Notes: generated by a model from the letters alone, not told the origin. A stretch of 64,000 nucleotides of DNA from Kutzneria sp. CA-103260 (GCF_018263855.1 NZ_CP073318.1:558001-622000); one strand, 5' to 3'. Positions 1 to 10,053 are shown, counted from the stretch's first letter. A program made the numbers and translations.

Positions 1-1100
1 CGGTCCTCGGCGAGCCCTACGAGTCCGTGCCCACGACCGGGGACCAGTACAGGACCCTGCTGGCCCACAACGCCCGCGCCGCCCAGAACTGCAAGCAGCT
101 CAACGGCCCGCTGTTCGACCACGTCGACACGGTCGGTGTGGTGCGGGACATGGACTCGCTGCGGCGTCAGCTGGGCGAGGCCGAGATCAGCTACTACGGC
201 GTCTCCTACGGCACCCAGATCGGCCAGCAGTATCTGGAGCTGTACGGCCAGAACCTGCGGGCCATCGTGCTCGACTCGAACATGGACCACAGCATCGACG
301 CCACCCGCTACGCGGTCACGGCCAGCCTCGCCTTCGAGAACTCGTTCAGGGACTTCGCCTCCTGGTGCCAGCGCACGGCCACGTGCGCGCTGCACGACCA
401 GGACGTGCTGGCGCTGTGGGACAAGCTGTACGCCCAGGCCGAGGGCGGCGCGCTGAAGAACCCCGCGACCGGCGGGCCCGTGACCCCGTACGCGCTGCGC
501 CAGACCGCGTTCACCGACATGTACCGCCCGGCCCGGGCCTGGTTCGGCCTGGCCGACGTGCTCAAGAAGATCTCCGTTGGCGTCCCGGTCACCCCTGCCC
601 CCCGGGCCGCCACCCAGGACAACAGCTACCAGGCCATCTGGTGCTCGGACTGGACCTGGCCGACCATCGACGACTTCCACGCGGTGACCGAGCTGCGGGA
701 GAAGTCCGAGGCCGTCGCCCCGCACACACACGTGTTCGAGTTCTTCTCCGACGTCTCCAGCTGCCTCGGCTGGACCGGGCCGCTGAACAACCCGCAGCAC
801 GTGCTGCGGCCCCACAACGCCCCGCCGATCCTGATGACCAACGCCATCCACGACGTCGCCACTCCGTACGACTGGGGCCTGGACGTCTCCGAGCAGCTGC
901 CCACCGCCACGCTGCTCACCTACGACGGCACCGGTCACGGCGACTACGGCAACAGCCTCTGCGCCCACGACGCCATCGACGCGTACCTGCTGACCCTGAA
1001 ACTGCCGCCGCGCGGCACGCACTGCCCGGCCGAATGGCCCACCGCCCCGCCGACGTCCACGTTCGGCGCGAACACGGTCACGCCACCGAACACTCACTGA
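1..1100 (+). CDS. alpha/beta hydrolase with TAP-like C-terminus, 5'-truncated
   Basis: The reading frame is open from base 3, so the start lies upstream of the window and at least 366 residues are present. The nucleophile elbow GVSYGT (near base 200) supplies the catalytic Ser. The sequence DVATPYDWG near base 855 and GTGHGDYG near base 935 fit the Asp and His of the triad. The layout matches the actinobacterial tripeptidyl-aminopeptidase family (TAP-like C-terminal domain, as in Streptomyces SlpD/E and mycobacterial Hip1/CaeA-type exported hydrolases). The missing N-terminus would carry the export signal and oxyanion hole, so secretion is inference. The last 23 bases overlap the convergent nucleotidyltransferase gene. 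Confidence 0.85.
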   Translation, partial: VLGEPYESVPTTGDQYRTLLAHNARAAQNCKQLNGPLFDHVDTVGVVRDMDSLRRQLGEAEISYYGVSYGTQIGQQYLELYGQNLRAIVLDSNMDHSIDATRYAVTASLAFENSFRDFASWCQRTATCALHDQDVLALWDKLYAQAEGGALKNPATGGPVTPYALRQTAFTDMYRPARAWFGLADVLKKISVGVPVTPAPRAATQDNSYQAIWCSDWTWPTIDDFHAVTELREKSEAVAPHTHVFEFFSDVSSCLGWTGPLNNPQHVLRPHNAPPILMTNAIHDVATPYDWGLDVSEQLPTATLLTYDGTGHGDYGNSLCAHDAIDAYLLTLKLPPRGTHCPAEWPTAPPTSTFGANTVTPPNTH

Positions 1101-1851
1101 GCAGGTCCCTGGCGGCGGCGACATCCGCCGCCGCCAGGATCCGCTCCACCCGTTCCACGAAATCGCCCGGCATGCCGGGCAGTTTCGCCGCGGACGCGAC
1201 GGCGTTCTTCTCCGTCGCCAGCCACACACCTTTCCGTGCGTGCAGCACGTGCACGAGACAACCGATGCCCCGGAACAGGAATCCGGTCGCGGCGAACCGA
1301 TCGCCCCGCGCCGCCGGCGTCGCCGCGTTGTCGACGCTGAACTTCGCTTCGAAGCCGTACGTCCGCTCGACGGCCTCGGCCAGCTCGGCCGGATACGGAT
1401 CCAACTCGGCCCTGACTTCTGCCAACGCTCCCGAGGGATCGGCCAGCACACGGCTGGTCGCCAGTTCCGCGAGATAGGCGTACGAGAAGAAACCCAGCGG
1501 ATGTCCGACCTGGGCCTCACAGCGGACCACGCCCCGCCGCGCCTCGGTGAGGATCCCGACGACCCGGTCGAGATCCCGCCAGAGCAGATCCGTCTTCGAG
1601 CCGGGCGTTGTCAGCCAGGCGCCGCCGTCGACCCACGGGCCCCATTCGCCCGGCTCGGTCACGGCCGATCCGGGCCACTCCGCGGCGATTTCGCGCAGAG
1701 CGGACAGGTCCATGACGCCGCGGCGGTAGACGCCGAGGTCGGTGTCGGAGTGCTCGTCGGCGGTGCCGCGGGCGCGGGATCCGCCCAGCACCACGCCGAT
1801 CACGCCGGGGATCGCGGCCAGCCGGGCCGCGAACGAGTCGAGATCGATCAT
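1078..1851 (-). CDS. nucleotidyltransferase-domain protein
   Basis: A 257-residue protein whose N-terminus carries the polymerase-beta-type nucleotidyltransferase signature GGSRARG followed by SDTDLGVY (residues about 19-38). The Gly-Ser loop and two of the catalytic carboxylates are therefore intact. The rest is a helical domain with no landmark that I recognise. Such stand-alone proteins are often annotated as aminoglycoside-type or DUF4037-like nucleotidyltransferases, and the substrate cannot be read from sequence. The ATG at 1851 is preceded in frame by a GTG two codons upstream, so the start may be two residues earlier. The 3' end overlaps the convergent hydrolase gene by 23 bases. Confidence 0.8.
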   Translation of the reverse strand: MIDLDSFAARLAAIPGVIGVVLGGSRARGTADEHSDTDLGVYRRGVMDLSALREIAAEWPGSAVTEPGEWGPWVDGGAWLTTPGSKTDLLWRDLDRVVGILTEARRGVVRCEAQVGHPLGFFSYAYLAELATSRVLADPSGALAEVRAELDPYPAELAEAVERTYGFEAKFSVDNAATPAARGDRFAATGFLFRGIGCLVHVLHARKGVWLATEKNAVASAAKLPGMPGDFVERVERILAAADVAAARDLLSECSVA

Positions 1852-1868
1852 GTGCACGAAGTCTGGTG

Positions 1869-1883
1869 GTGGAGTTGCTCCAC
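1869..1883. promoter_or_regulatory. 15-bp inverted repeat between divergent genes
   Basis: GTGGAG-TTG-CTCCAC is a perfect 6-bp inverted repeat with a 3-base spacer. It lies between the divergent nucleotidyltransferase and ATPase genes, upstream of TATTAG (1905-1910), a possible -10 element for the ATPase gene. It could be an operator or chance; no regulator is recognised. Confidence 0.3.
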
Positions 1884-1920
1884 GTCGACCTATTTGCGCG
1901 CGGCTATTAGCTTCATAAGG

Positions 1921-3324
1921 GTGACAGTTGTTCCGACCCCACCCCACTCGCTGCCGACGACCGTGGGCCAGTTGCGCGCCGCCGGCCACGAGCCCCGCTC
2001 CGTCAAGGCCGAACTGCGGGACAACCTGCTCGACGCGCTGCGCGCCGGGCGCGACCCGTGGCCGGGCATCGTCGGCTTCGACCGCACGGTGCTGCCCCAG
2101 CTGGAGCGCGCCGTCATCGCCGGCCACGATGTCGTGCTGCTCGGCGAGCGCGGCCAGGGCAAGACCCGCCTGCTGCGCACGCTCGCCGGACTGCTCGACG
2201 AGTGGACACCGGTGATCGAGGGCGCCGAGCTCGCCGAGCACCCGCTCGACCCGATCACCCCCGCCTCCCGTCGTCGCGCCGCCGAGCTGGGCGACGACCT
2301 GCCGGTGGCCTGGCTGCACCGGTCCCAGCGCTACACCGAGAAGCTGGCCACCCCCGACACCTCGGTCGGCGACCTCATCGGCGACGTCGACCCGGTGAAG
2401 GTGGCCGAGGGCCGCAGCCTCGGCGACCCGGAGACCATCCACTTCGGACTGGTGCCCCGGGCGCACCGCGGCATCGTGGCCGTCAACGAGCTGCCCGACC
2501 TGGCCGAGCGGATCCAGGTGGCGCTGCTCAACGTCATGGAGGAGCGCGACATCCAGATCCGCGGCTACACGCTGCGGCTGCCGCTGGACGTGCTGCTCGT
2601 GGCCACCGCCAACCCCGAGGACTACACCAACCGCGGCCGGATCATCACGCCGCTCAAGGACCGGTTCGGCGCCGAGGTCCGCACCCACTACCCGCTCGAG
2701 GTGGCCGGCGAGATCGACCTGATCAACCAGGAGGCCCAGCTGGTGGCCGAGGTGGGTGACCACCTGATCGAGGTGGTGGCCCGGTTCGTGCGGCACCTGC
2801 GCGAGTCCTCGTCGGTGGACCAGCGTTCCGGCGTGTCCGCCCGGTTCGCCATCGCCGCCGCCGAGACCGTCGCCGCCGCCGCGCTGCGCCGGGCCGCGCT
2901 CACCGGCGAGGCCGAGGCCGTGGCCCGGCCGGTCGACCTGGAGGCCGTGCCGGCGGTGCTGCGCGGCAAGCTGGAGTTCGAGTCCGGCGAGGAGGGCCGC
3001 GAGCACGAGATCCTGGAGCACCTGCTGCGCCGGTCCGTCGCCGACACCGCCCGCGGCAAGCTGGCCGGGCTGAACCTGAAGTCGCTGGCCGAGGCCGTGA
3101 CCAACGGGCACCCGGTGGCCACCGGCGAGCGGGTGCCGGCGGCCGAGGTGCTGTCCGCGCTGCCGGAACTGCCGGTGCTGCACGAGGTCGCCGCGCGCCT
3201 GGACGTCAAGGCCGACCAGCCGGCCGGCTGGATCGCCTCGGCCGTCGAGTTCGCGCTGGAGTACCTCTACCTGAGCCGCCAGCTGGGCAAGGACGCCGAC
3301 GACGAGATGACGGTCTACGGCTGA
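1921..3324 (+). CDS. MoxR/ChlI-type AAA+ ATPase
   Basis: A 467-residue protein of the magnesium-chelatase-subunit-I/MoxR AAA+ class. Walker A is GERGQGKTRLL (near base 2143), followed by the family insert with VNELPDLAERIQ (Walker B region) and VATANPEDYTNRGR (sensor 1). The downstream gene encodes a VWA protein and overlaps it (TGATG), which is the classic MoxR-VWA pairing. The arrangement resembles Mycobacterium tuberculosis Rv0958-Rv0959. These pairs act as chaperone or metal-insertion machines, and the client is unknown. The start chosen is GTG 1921, close to a TATTAG element, so the message could be leaderless. The reading frame is open further upstream, but that part overlaps the opposite-strand gene and looks non-coding. 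Confidence 0.88.
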   Translation: MTVVPTPPHSLPTTVGQLRAAGHEPRSVKAELRDNLLDALRAGRDPWPGIVGFDRTVLPQLERAVIAGHDVVLLGERGQGKTRLLRTLAGLLDEWTPVIEGAELAEHPLDPITPASRRRAAELGDDLPVAWLHRSQRYTEKLATPDTSVGDLIGDVDPVKVAEGRSLGDPETIHFGLVPRAHRGIVAVNELPDLAERIQVALLNVMEERDIQIRGYTLRLPLDVLLVATANPEDYTNRGRIITPLKDRFGAEVRTHYPLEVAGEIDLINQEAQLVAEVGDHLIEVVARFVRHLRESSSVDQRSGVSARFAIAAAETVAAAALRRAALTGEAEAVARPVDLEAVPAVLRGKLEFESGEEGREHEILEHLLRRSVADTARGKLAGLNLKSLAEAVTNGHPVATGERVPAAEVLSALPELPVLHEVAARLDVKADQPAGWIASAVEFALEYLYLSRQLGKDADDEMTVYG

Positions 3325-5279
3325 TGGCGACCCCGGCACGGCGTTACCGCTACCACGAGTGGCTTGGTGGCGATGATCCGCTCGCCCCGCCGGCCGATCT
3401 GCGGGCGGCGCTGGACGAGCTGGGGCGCGAGGTGATGGAGGGCTCGTCGCCGCAGGCGGCGCTGCGCGAGCTGATGCGTCGGGGCATGCCGGGCACCCGT
3501 GGCCTGGACGACCTGACCCGGCAGGTCTGGGAGCGGCGCTCGCAGATCCAGCGGCGCAACAACCTGGACGGCACCATGCGTGAGGTCCAGCGGCTGCTGA
3601 ACGAGGCCCTCACGGCCGAACGGCGTGAGCTGTTCCCGAATCCGTCCGACGACGCGCGGTTCCGGGAGGCGCAGCTGGACGCGCTGCCGCCTGGCACCGC
3701 CGCCGCCGTCACGGAGCTGGCCAACTACGACTGGCAGTCCTCCGCCGCCCGCGAGTCGTACCAGCAGATCCAGGACCTGCTCGGCCGGGAGATGCTGGAA
3801 CAGCGCTTCCAGGGCATGAAGCAGGCCATGCAGAACGCCACGCCGCAGGACGTGGAGCGGATCAAGGACATGCTGTCCGACCTGAATTCGCTGCTGTCCG
3901 CGCACTCGGCCGGGCAGGACACCACCGAGCAGTTCCAGGAGTTCATGCGCAAGCACGGCGAGTTCTTCCCGGAGAACCCGCAGAACACCGACGAACTGGT
4001 CGACGCGCTGGCTCAGCGTTCGGCCGCGGCCCAGCGGATGCTGAACTCGATGACCGACGAGCAGCGGGCCGAGCTGGCCCAGCTGGGCCAGCAGGCCTTC
4101 GGCGACCCCAGCCTGGGGGCGCAGTTGGACCTGCTCGACGCGCACCTGCAGCAGATGCGGCCGGGGGAGGACTGGACCGGCTCGGCCCGCTTCCGCGGCA
4201 GGAATCCGATGGGTCTGGGCGAGGGCGCCCAGGCCATGGCCGACCTGGCCGAGCTCGACGCGCTGGCCGAGCAGCTGGCGCAGTCCTATCCGGGCGCGTC
4301 GCTGGAGGACATCGACGTCGAGGCGCTGGTCCGGCAGCTCGGCCAGGAGTCCGGTGTGGACGCCCGCCGACTGTCCGAACTGGAGCGTCAGCTGCGCCAG
4401 CAGGGGCTGCTGGAGCGGGCCGCTGACGGCGGGCTTCGGTTGACGCCCAAGGCTTTGCGGCGGCTCGGCGAGACGGCGCTGCGCCAGGTCGTCGACCAGC
4501 TGCGGGGCCGGGGCGAACGGGACAGCGACCGGGCCGGCGCGGCCGGTGAGCCGACCGGCGGCACCCGGGAGTGGGAGTTCGGCGACACCGAGCCGTGGGA
4601 CGTGTCGCGGACCGTGCGCAATGCTGTGCTGCGCACGGCTTCCTCGGGCGGTGGCCGGGTGCGGCTGGCCGTCGAGGACGTCGAGATCGTGGAGACCGAG
4701 CAGCGGGCCCGGGCCGCGGTCGCGCTGTGCGTGGACACCTCGTGGTCGATGGTGCAGGACGGCCGGTGGCTGCCGATGAAGCGCACCGCGCTGGCCCTGC
4801 ACCAGCTGATCAGCACCCGGTTCCGCACGGATGCGTTACAGCTCATCACCTTCGGGCGGCACGCGTCCACTGTGGACATCGGGGAGCTGACCGCCCTGGA
4901 GGGCGCGTGGGAGCAGGGCACCAACCTGCACCACGCGCTGCTGCTGGCCGGTCGGCACGTGCGTCGGCACCCCGACGCGCAGCCGGTGGTGCTGGTCGTC
5001 ACCGACGGCGAGCCCACCGCGCACCTGGAGTCCGACGGCGAGGCCGTGTTCAATTACCCGCCGATGCAGCGGACCCTGGGCAAGACGCTCATCGAGGTCG
5101 ACGCCCTGGCCAAGCTGGGCGCGTCGGTCACCGTGTTCCGGCTCGGCGACGACCCCCGGCTGGCCCACTTCGTCGACGTCGTGGCCCGCCGCAGCGGCGG
5201 CCGGGTGATCGCCCCCGACCTGGACGGCCTCGGCGCCGCCGTGGTCGGCGACTACCTCCGCAACCGCCGCAACCGCTGA
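3324..5279 (+). CDS. VWA-domain protein partnered with the MoxR ATPase
   Basis: A 651-residue protein with a long charged helical N-terminal part (residues 1-430) and a C-terminal von Willebrand factor A domain. The MIDAS residues are visible: DTSWS at about residue 471 (DxSxS), the Thr of QGTNLHH and the Asp of VTDGEP. The ATG at 3324 shares a base with the stop codon of the ATPase gene, so the two are translationally coupled. By family precedent the VWA protein binds a metal through the MIDAS site and delivers clients to the AAA+ ring. No signal peptide or membrane segment is visible, so it is probably cytoplasmic. Confidence 0.87.
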   Translation: MATPARRYRYHEWLGGDDPLAPPADLRAALDELGREVMEGSSPQAALRELMRRGMPGTRGLDDLTRQVWERRSQIQRRNNLDGTMREVQRLLNEALTAERRELFPNPSDDARFREAQLDALPPGTAAAVTELANYDWQSSAARESYQQIQDLLGREMLEQRFQGMKQAMQNATPQDVERIKDMLSDLNSLLSAHSAGQDTTEQFQEFMRKHGEFFPENPQNTDELVDALAQRSAAAQRMLNSMTDEQRAELAQLGQQAFGDPSLGAQLDLLDAHLQQMRPGEDWTGSARFRGRNPMGLGEGAQAMADLAELDALAEQLAQSYPGASLEDIDVEALVRQLGQESGVDARRLSELERQLRQQGLLERAADGGLRLTPKALRRLGETALRQVVDQLRGRGERDSDRAGAAGEPTGGTREWEFGDTEPWDVSRTVRNAVLRTASSGGGRVRLAVEDVEIVETEQRARAAVALCVDTSWSMVQDGRWLPMKRTALALHQLISTRFRTDALQLITFGRHASTVDIGELTALEGAWEQGTNLHHALLLAGRHVRRHPDAQPVVLVVTDGEPTAHLESDGEAVFNYPPMQRTLGKTLIEVDALAKLGASVTVFRLGDDPRLAHFVDVVARRSGGRVIAPDLDGLGAAVVGDYLRNRRNR

Positions 5280-5291
5280 ACCCCGCGAGTC

Positions 5292-5354
5292 ACGCTCTCG
5301 GGCACACCGAATGCAGGTTTCGAGCACACCCGCATTCGGTGTGTCCGCGAGCGT
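5292..5354. terminator. bidirectional hairpin; intergenic repeat element A
   Basis: The left arm 5292-5314 and right arm 5332-5354 pair at 21 of 23 positions around a 17-base loop. The hairpin lies between the convergent VWA and FBP genes, a natural site for a two-way terminator. The arm sequence (CACACCGAATGC and its complement) recurs at 18745-18774, and its outer part resembles the arms at 5895-5984, so this is one member of a dispersed palindromic family. Confidence 0.7.
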
Positions 5355-5857
5355 CAGGCGTTGTCGGTCAGCACCTCGTCCACGAACTTGTTCAGGCTGT
5401 TCATGGTCCGCTGGATCTCTTCGTCCACAGTGGACGTCACTCGGGCGGTTGCCGTGGTCGACGGCTTGCGCTTGCCCCTGATGTAGAGGCTGCAGGCCAG
5501 GTCCGCGCAGATGTACGTGCCCACCGTGTTGCCCAGCTTGCCCGCGTTGCCGATCCTCCGCGCCGCGAACAACGACACATCCGCCGCCGCGTGCGTGGTC
5601 TGGCACAGCGCGCACAGCGAGCTCTTCAACTGGCTCGCGTGCGGTGCCGCGGCTCGCATCGCCAGGCCGACCACCTTGCCGTCACGCGGCAGCACCAGGT
5701 AGGCGTTGGCCGGTGCCTTCGGATCGCGCCAGCCCAGGAAGTCCAGATCCTCCCAGGCCACGTCCCCCAGCCGGCCAGGCAGGTTCAACCGCCGCGCCTC
5801 CCCTTTCGAGCAGTTCACGAAGGAGGCACGGATCGTCGTTTCGTCGAGCGGTTCCAC
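5354..5857 (-). CDS. FBP-domain (treble-clef zinc finger) protein
   Basis: A 167-residue protein resembling actinobacterial FBP-domain proteins, which share a C-terminal treble-clef zinc finger with the FusB/elongation-factor-G-binding group. CALCQ (residues about 83-87) and CADLAC (about 119-124) provide four cysteines for one zinc. The upstream LGWRDP and LVLPRDGKVVGL stretches fit the beta-rich start of the domain. By family analogy it may bind EF-G on the ribosome; a resistance role is not implied. It starts at ATG 5857 and ends inside hairpin element A. Confidence 0.72.
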   Translation of the reverse strand: MEPLDETTIRASFVNCSKGEARRLNLPGRLGDVAWEDLDFLGWRDPKAPANAYLVLPRDGKVVGLAMRAAAPHASQLKSSLCALCQTTHAAADVSLFAARRIGNAGKLGNTVGTYICADLACSLYIRGKRKPSTTATARVTSTVDEEIQRTMNSLNKFVDEVLTDNA

Positions 5858-5894
5858 AGCCGTTCATCCTGCCTCACCAGCGCAACCGCTTTAC

Positions 5895-5984
5895 CTCGCG
5901 AGTCCCGCTCTCAGGCACGCGAAACACCGGTTTTGGTCATGGCTGAAACCGGTGTTTCAGTTGCTGGAGAGCGGGACTCGCGAG
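5895..5984. terminator. nested double palindrome; repeat element B
   Basis: Two perfect inverted repeats are nested. The outer 18-bp arms are at 5895-5912 and 5967-5984. The inner 13-bp arms, GAAACACCGGTTT and its complement, are at 5921-5933 and 5946-5958. The structure ends one base before the stop codon of the leftward hydrolase gene and very likely terminates it. The outer arms (GAGTCCCGCTCTC) match the flank of element C at 18761-18774. Confidence 0.75.
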
Positions 5985-5985
5985 C

Positions 5986-6672
5986 TCAGTGGAGGTGGGT
6001 GGTGAGGAAGGTGGTGGCTAGTTGCCAGGCTGTGGCGGCGGCTTCGGGGTGGTGGAACATGGGGGCGGCGTGGTTGTGGAAGGCGTGGCCGGCCTGTTCC
6101 TGGACGTGGATCTCGATGTTGGGACGGCTGGCGACGGCGGCCTCGACGGTGGCGACGGCGTCGCGGGGGATGTAGGGGTCCTGGCCGCCGAAGTGGAACT
6201 GGAGCGGGCAGGTGATCCGGTCCAGTAAGTCGAGCTGGGCGGGGACGGTGGAGCCGTAGAACGAGACGACGGCGTCGGGGTCGGCGGTGGCGGCCAGGCC
6301 GTAGGCCAGCGAGCCGCCGAGGCAGAAGCCCAGGGCGCCGGCCTTGCCGGTGACCTCGGGCAGCGAGCGCAGATGCGCGAGGCTGGCGACCACGTCGGCC
6401 AGGCCGAGCTCCGGGTCGAACTCGGCGGAGACGGCCAGGGAGGCGTTGAGGCCGGCCTCGTCGTGCGCGGAGGACCAGCCGGGATCGGTGCGCCAGAACA
6501 GGTCGGGCACGCCGACCACGAAACCGGCGGCGGCCAGCTCGCCGGCAACCGAGCGCAGGTAGTCGTCCAGACCGAAGATCTCCTGGATCAGCAGGATGGC
6601 GGGGCCCTGCCCGCCGGCCGGCAGCCACACCGGCAGGTCGAAGTCGCCGACGCTGTCCACACGAGTCGTCAC
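5986..6672 (-). CDS. dienelactone hydrolase family protein
   Basis: A 228-residue alpha/beta hydrolase of the dienelactone hydrolase family. The nucleophile is Cys in GFCLGG rather than Ser, which is diagnostic. The Asp of FGGQDPYIP and the His of GHAFHN complete the Cys-Asp-His triad. LLIQEIFGL near the N-terminus is the family's characteristic Glu-containing loop. The start is GTG 6672 (VTTRVDSVG); the frame continues upstream but that part does not resemble the family. The enzyme probably hydrolyses lactones or esters, and no pathway neighbours identify the substrate. Confidence 0.88.
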   Translation of the reverse strand: MTTRVDSVGDFDLPVWLPAGGQGPAILLIQEIFGLDDYLRSVAGELAAAGFVVGVPDLFWRTDPGWSSAHDEAGLNASLAVSAEFDPELGLADVVASLAHLRSLPEVTGKAGALGFCLGGSLAYGLAATADPDAVVSFYGSTVPAQLDLLDRITCPLQFHFGGQDPYIPRDAVATVEAAVASRPNIEIHVQEQAGHAFHNHAAPMFHHPEAAATAWQLATTFLTTHLH

Positions 6673-6826
6673 GGTGTGCGTTCTACCAGCTGACCCGGTC
6701 TCAGGTCGATAACGACCGGGAAGGCGGGGCAACGAGAAATCTGAAAACCCGTCTCCTGAACGTACGACCTGCGAGATGATCCATCGGCACTGCGGCTGGC
6801 AGTGAACGATTTCAGGGGGAAATAAC

Positions 6827-8755
6827 ATGAGCGGGGCGGCTCTTGCCGTCGCGATGACGGCTGCCGTTTATCTGGCGGTCGTGATCGTGCCGGGTGCCTT
6901 GATCGGCTATGCGTCGGGAATTCGTGGGTGGCTGTTGGCGGCCGCGTCACCGGTGCTCACCTATGGTGTGATCGGAATCTTCGGTCCGCTGGCTCCGGTA
7001 ATTGGCATCCGGTGGAATGCGCTGACCCTGCTCGGCGGGAGTCTGCTGTGCGCGGCCGTGGCGTTCGGCTTGCGCCGGCTGTTCCGCTCGCCGGACGCCC
7101 AGCAGCCCCGGTCCGGGCTGTACTGGCCCAGGTCAAGGCACTGGATGTTGGCCGGAGCGGTGCTGATCGCGACCGCCGTGGGCCTGCTGGCGATGGGTCG
7201 GGCCAGCGGCTTCACCGCCATCCCGCAGTGGTGGGACGCCGAGTTCCACGCCAATGCGATCCGCTTCATCACGGACTCGGGCAACTCGTCGCCGGCCGCT
7301 CTCGCCGCCATCGATTCGACTGGAAGTACCAGTTTCTTCTATCCGAACGCATACCATGTGCTGGACGCCACGGTGGCGCAGATCGGCGGCTGGTCGATTC
7401 CGCAGGTCCTCGATGTGGGCAATGGATTTCAGGCGGGATTGTTCGCCCTGACGCTGTCCGTGCTCGTTGCCGAGGTCACGAAAATGCCCGCGCTGGCGGC
7501 CGCTACCGGCATTTTGGCCTGCGCGTTCACGCAATTCCCGTACGACACCCTCGTGTGGGGTCCGCTGTTCCCCTTCACCGCCGGCGTCGCGGTTATCCCG
7601 GCCCTGCTCGCCCTGCTGTGCCGCGTGCTGGCCGTGCCCACCAGCGGCGCCATCGTCGCCACCGCGCTCGCCGGGGTCGGCCTGACGGCTGTGCACCCCA
7701 GCGTCACCGTCGCCGCCGCCATTCCAGCGGTGTTCTTCCTGGTCCAGCGCTGGGTCACGATGCGCCGCGTGCCGCTGGCCGACCTGCGCACGCTGCTGCT
7801 GGTCGCGGTGGCCGGTGGTGTCACGGGCGTCTTCCAGGTGCTGGGCACTCTCACCGCCGCCGGCGGCTCCACCTCGACCTGGCCGGCGTCGCTGACCCCG
7901 CTGGCGGCCACCGAGCAGTTCGTCACCGGCAGCCGGTCGAACGGCCTGCCCGCGGTCTGGCTGATGGGCCTGGGTGCCGTCGGCCTGATCGGCCTGTTCC
8001 TGCTGCGCGGCGCCACAAAGCTGATCTGGTGGTTGGCCGGCGGCGTCGTGTTCGCCGGGCTGTTCGTCCTCGACGCCTCGTCCGACGCGCACTGGGTGAA
8101 GTCCGTGACCCAGCCGTGGTGGAACGACTCCTGGCGGCTGTACGCGATCGGCACCATGAGCGTTGTCGTGCTCGCCGCGGTCGGCCTGGTCACCCTCGCC
8201 CGCCTGCTGTCCCGGGTCGTGCCCCGGCTGCACTCGGCCGCCGCCGTCGTGCTGGTGGCGCTGTTGGTGATCATCGCCACCAAGGGCTTGTACCTCAACC
8301 GCAACACCGCTCGCCTGGCCCAGGCTTTCCCCGACGGACCCGTGGTCACGCACACCGCCGAGGCCGGCATGCACGAGCTGGCCAAGCTGGCCCCGGCCGG
8401 CTCCATGGTGATGAACGACCCGTACGACGGCTCGCCGTGGATGTGGGCGCTGGCCGACGTGCACCCGGTGTTCGGGCACGCGCCGCTCCTGCCCCAGGAC
8501 GCCGCGTCGGTCGGCCAGCAGCGCATGACCCTGTTCGAGCGGTTCAACAAGCTCGACACCGACCCGGCGATCCAGGCGGCCGTGCGTGACCTGCGTGTCG
8601 ACTACGTGTTCCTGTCGCAGGGCTCGATCACCGGCGCCAAGCCCGGCCACCCCGACGGTCTGACCGGCCTCGACCAGGTGCGGAGTCTGAAGCTGGTGTT
8701 CCAGAATTCCCAGACCAGGATCTACCAGGTCGCGTCCCAGATCGTGGGCGGCTGA
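6827..8755 (+). CDS. polytopic membrane protein, DUF6541-like
   Basis: A 642-residue integral membrane protein with roughly twelve hydrophobic segments in the first 490 residues and a soluble C-terminal domain of about 150 residues. A good ribosome site (CAGGGGG) precedes ATG 6827. The early loop [15 protein letters not shown] and the general layout resemble actinobacterial DUF6541 proteins and GT-C-type glycosyltransferases of the cell envelope. In that family an acidic loop residue after the first helices is often catalytic, and WWDAEFH could be that site. Family assignment is moderate and enzymatic function is inference. Confidence 0.65.
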   Translation: MSGAALAVAMTAAVYLAVVIVPGALIGYASGIRGWLLAAASPVLTYGVIGIFGPLAPVIGIRWNALTLLGGSLLCAAVAFGLRRLFRSPDAQQPRSGLYWPRSRHWMLAGAVLIATAVGLLAMGRASGFTAIPQWWDAEFHANAIRFITDSGNSSPAALAAIDSTGSTSFFYPNAYHVLDATVAQIGGWSIPQVLDVGNGFQAGLFALTLSVLVAEVTKMPALAAATGILACAFTQFPYDTLVWGPLFPFTAGVAVIPALLALLCRVLAVPTSGAIVATALAGVGLTAVHPSVTVAAAIPAVFFLVQRWVTMRRVPLADLRTLLLVAVAGGVTGVFQVLGTLTAAGGSTSTWPASLTPLAATEQFVTGSRSNGLPAVWLMGLGAVGLIGLFLLRGATKLIWWLAGGVVFAGLFVLDASSDAHWVKSVTQPWWNDSWRLYAIGTMSVVVLAAVGLVTLARLLSRVVPRLHSAAAVVLVALLVIIATKGLYLNRNTARLAQAFPDGPVVTHTAEAGMHELAKLAPAGSMVMNDPYDGSPWMWALADVHPVFGHAPLLPQDAASVGQQRMTLFERFNKLDTDPAIQAAVRDLRVDYVFLSQGSITGAKPGHPDGLTGLDQVRSLKLVFQNSQTRIYQVASQIVGG

Positions 8756-8778
8756 CTCGGCTGGTCGGACGGGGTGTG

Positions 8779-8807
8779 CTGACCCGGGCGGCGGCCGCAG
8801 TTAGGGT
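8779..8807 (+). promoter_or_regulatory. predicted mshC promoter
   Basis: CTGACC (8779-8784) and TAGGGT (8802-8807) are separated by 17 bases, a standard actinobacterial sigma-70-type arrangement. Transcription would begin at about 8814, directly at ATG 8815, so the mshC message is probably leaderless. Confidence 0.55.
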
Positions 8808-8814
8808 CGAAGGC

Positions 8815-10053
8815 ATGCAGACCTGGTCATCAGTCCCGGTACCCCGGGTTCCCGGCACGCCTCGGCCCCTGCGGCTGTTCGACACCTCGACCGCGCAGGT
8901 CCGGCCGACCGCCCCCGGCGAGACGGCGACCATCTACGTCTGCGGGATCACCCCGTACGACGCGACCCACCTCGGCCACGCCGCCACCTACCTGGCGTTC
9001 GACCTGGTGCAGCGGCAGTGGTTGGACAACGGGCACGAGGTGCACTACGTGCAGAACGTGACCGACATCGACGATCCGCTGCTGGAGCGGGCCGAGCGCG
9101 ACCAGGACGACTGGGTCGTGCTCGGCATGCGGGAGACCGCCCTGTTCCGGGAGGACATGGTCGCGCTGCGGGTGCTGCCGCCGCGGGAGTTCGTGGGGGC
9201 GGTCGAGGCCATTCCCGAGATCGTCGAGGCCATCGCCAAGCTGCTGGCCGACGGGGCCGCCTACCGGGCCGACGACGCCGAGTACCCCGACGTCTACTTC
9301 GACCGCAACGCCTCCGGGCACTTCGGCTACGAGTCCAACTACGACGTCCCGACGATGACCGAGTTCTTCGCCGAGCGCGGCGGCGACCCCGACCGCGTCG
9401 GCAAGCGCGACCCCCTCGACGCCCTGCTGTGGCGGATGGCCCGCCCCGGCGAGCCCTCGTGGGAATCCGAGCTCGGCGCCGGCCGTCCCGGCTGGCACAT
9501 CGAGTGCAGCGCCATCGCCCTCAACCGCCTCGGCGACGGCTTCGACGTCCAGGGCGGCGGCTCCGACCTCGTCTTCCCGCACCACGAGTTCAGCGCCGCC
9601 CACGCCGAGGCCCTCACCGGCCGGCACCCGTTCGCCCGGCACTACGCGCACGCCGGCATGATCGGCCTCGACGGCGAGAAGATGTCGAAGTCCCGTGGCA
9701 ACCTCGTTTTCGTCTCCCGGCTGCGGGCCGACGAGGTCGATCCCGGCGCCATCCGGCTGGCCCTGTTCGCCGGCCACTACCGCACCGACCGGCCGTGGTC
9801 CGACCAGCTCCTCACCACCGCCCAGGACCGCCTCGCCCGCTGGCGTTCCGCCGTCGCGTTGGACTCGGCCCCGTCCGCCGAGGACACCGTGGCTCGGCTG
9901 CGTGACCACCTCTCCGACGACCTCGACACACCCAAGGCCCTCGCGGCCATCGACGCCTGGGCCGAGCAGGCCCTCACCCACGGCGGCTCCGACGCCGAGG
10001 CTCCCGACCTCATCCGCACCGCCGTCGACGCCCTGCTGGGGATCGAGCTGTAG
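8815..10053 (+). CDS. mshC: cysteine:1-D-myo-inosityl 2-amino-2-deoxy-alpha-D-glucopyranoside ligase
   Basis: MshC joins cysteine to GlcN-inositol with ATP in mycothiol biosynthesis. The 412-residue protein begins MQTWSS, the usual MshC start. It carries the class-I cysteinyl-tRNA-synthetase-like core: [16 protein letters not shown] (HIGH motif), zinc ligands in [10 protein letters not shown] and [12 protein letters not shown], and KMSKS. Its shortness, with no anticodon-binding domain, separates it from CysS. ATG 8815 is preferred over an upstream GTG because it matches the family start and lies at the predicted leaderless promoter. It confirms a mycothiol-producing actinomycete. Confidence 0.95.
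   Translation: MQTWSSVPVPRVPGTPRPLRLFDTSTAQVRPTAPGETATIYVCGITPYDATHLGHAATYLAFDLVQRQWLDNGHEVHYVQNVTDIDDPLLERAERDQDDWVVLGMRETALFREDMVALRVLPPREFVGAVEAIPEIVEAIAKLLADGAAYRADDAEYPDVYFDRNASGHFGYESNYDVPTMTEFFAERGGDPDRVGKRDPLDALLWRMARPGEPSWESELGAGRPGWHIECSAIALNRLGDGFDVQGGGSDLVFPHHEFSAAHAEALTGRHPFARHYAHAGMIGLDGEKMSKSRGNLVFVSRLRADEVDPGAIRLALFAGHYRTDRPWSDQLLTTAQDRLARWRSAVALDSAPSAEDTVARLRDHLSDDLDTPKALAAIDAWAEQALTHGGSDAEAPDLIRTAVDALLGIEL

Noticed and set aside
1240..1920. N-terminal extension of the MoxR ATPase from an upstream start
   Set aside because: It overlaps the nucleotidyltransferase gene on the other strand and does not resemble the AAA+ family; GTG 1921 fits better.
8815..10053. Cysteinyl-tRNA synthetase
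   Set aside because: It is short, lacks an anticodon-binding domain and starts MQTWSS, all typical of MshC.
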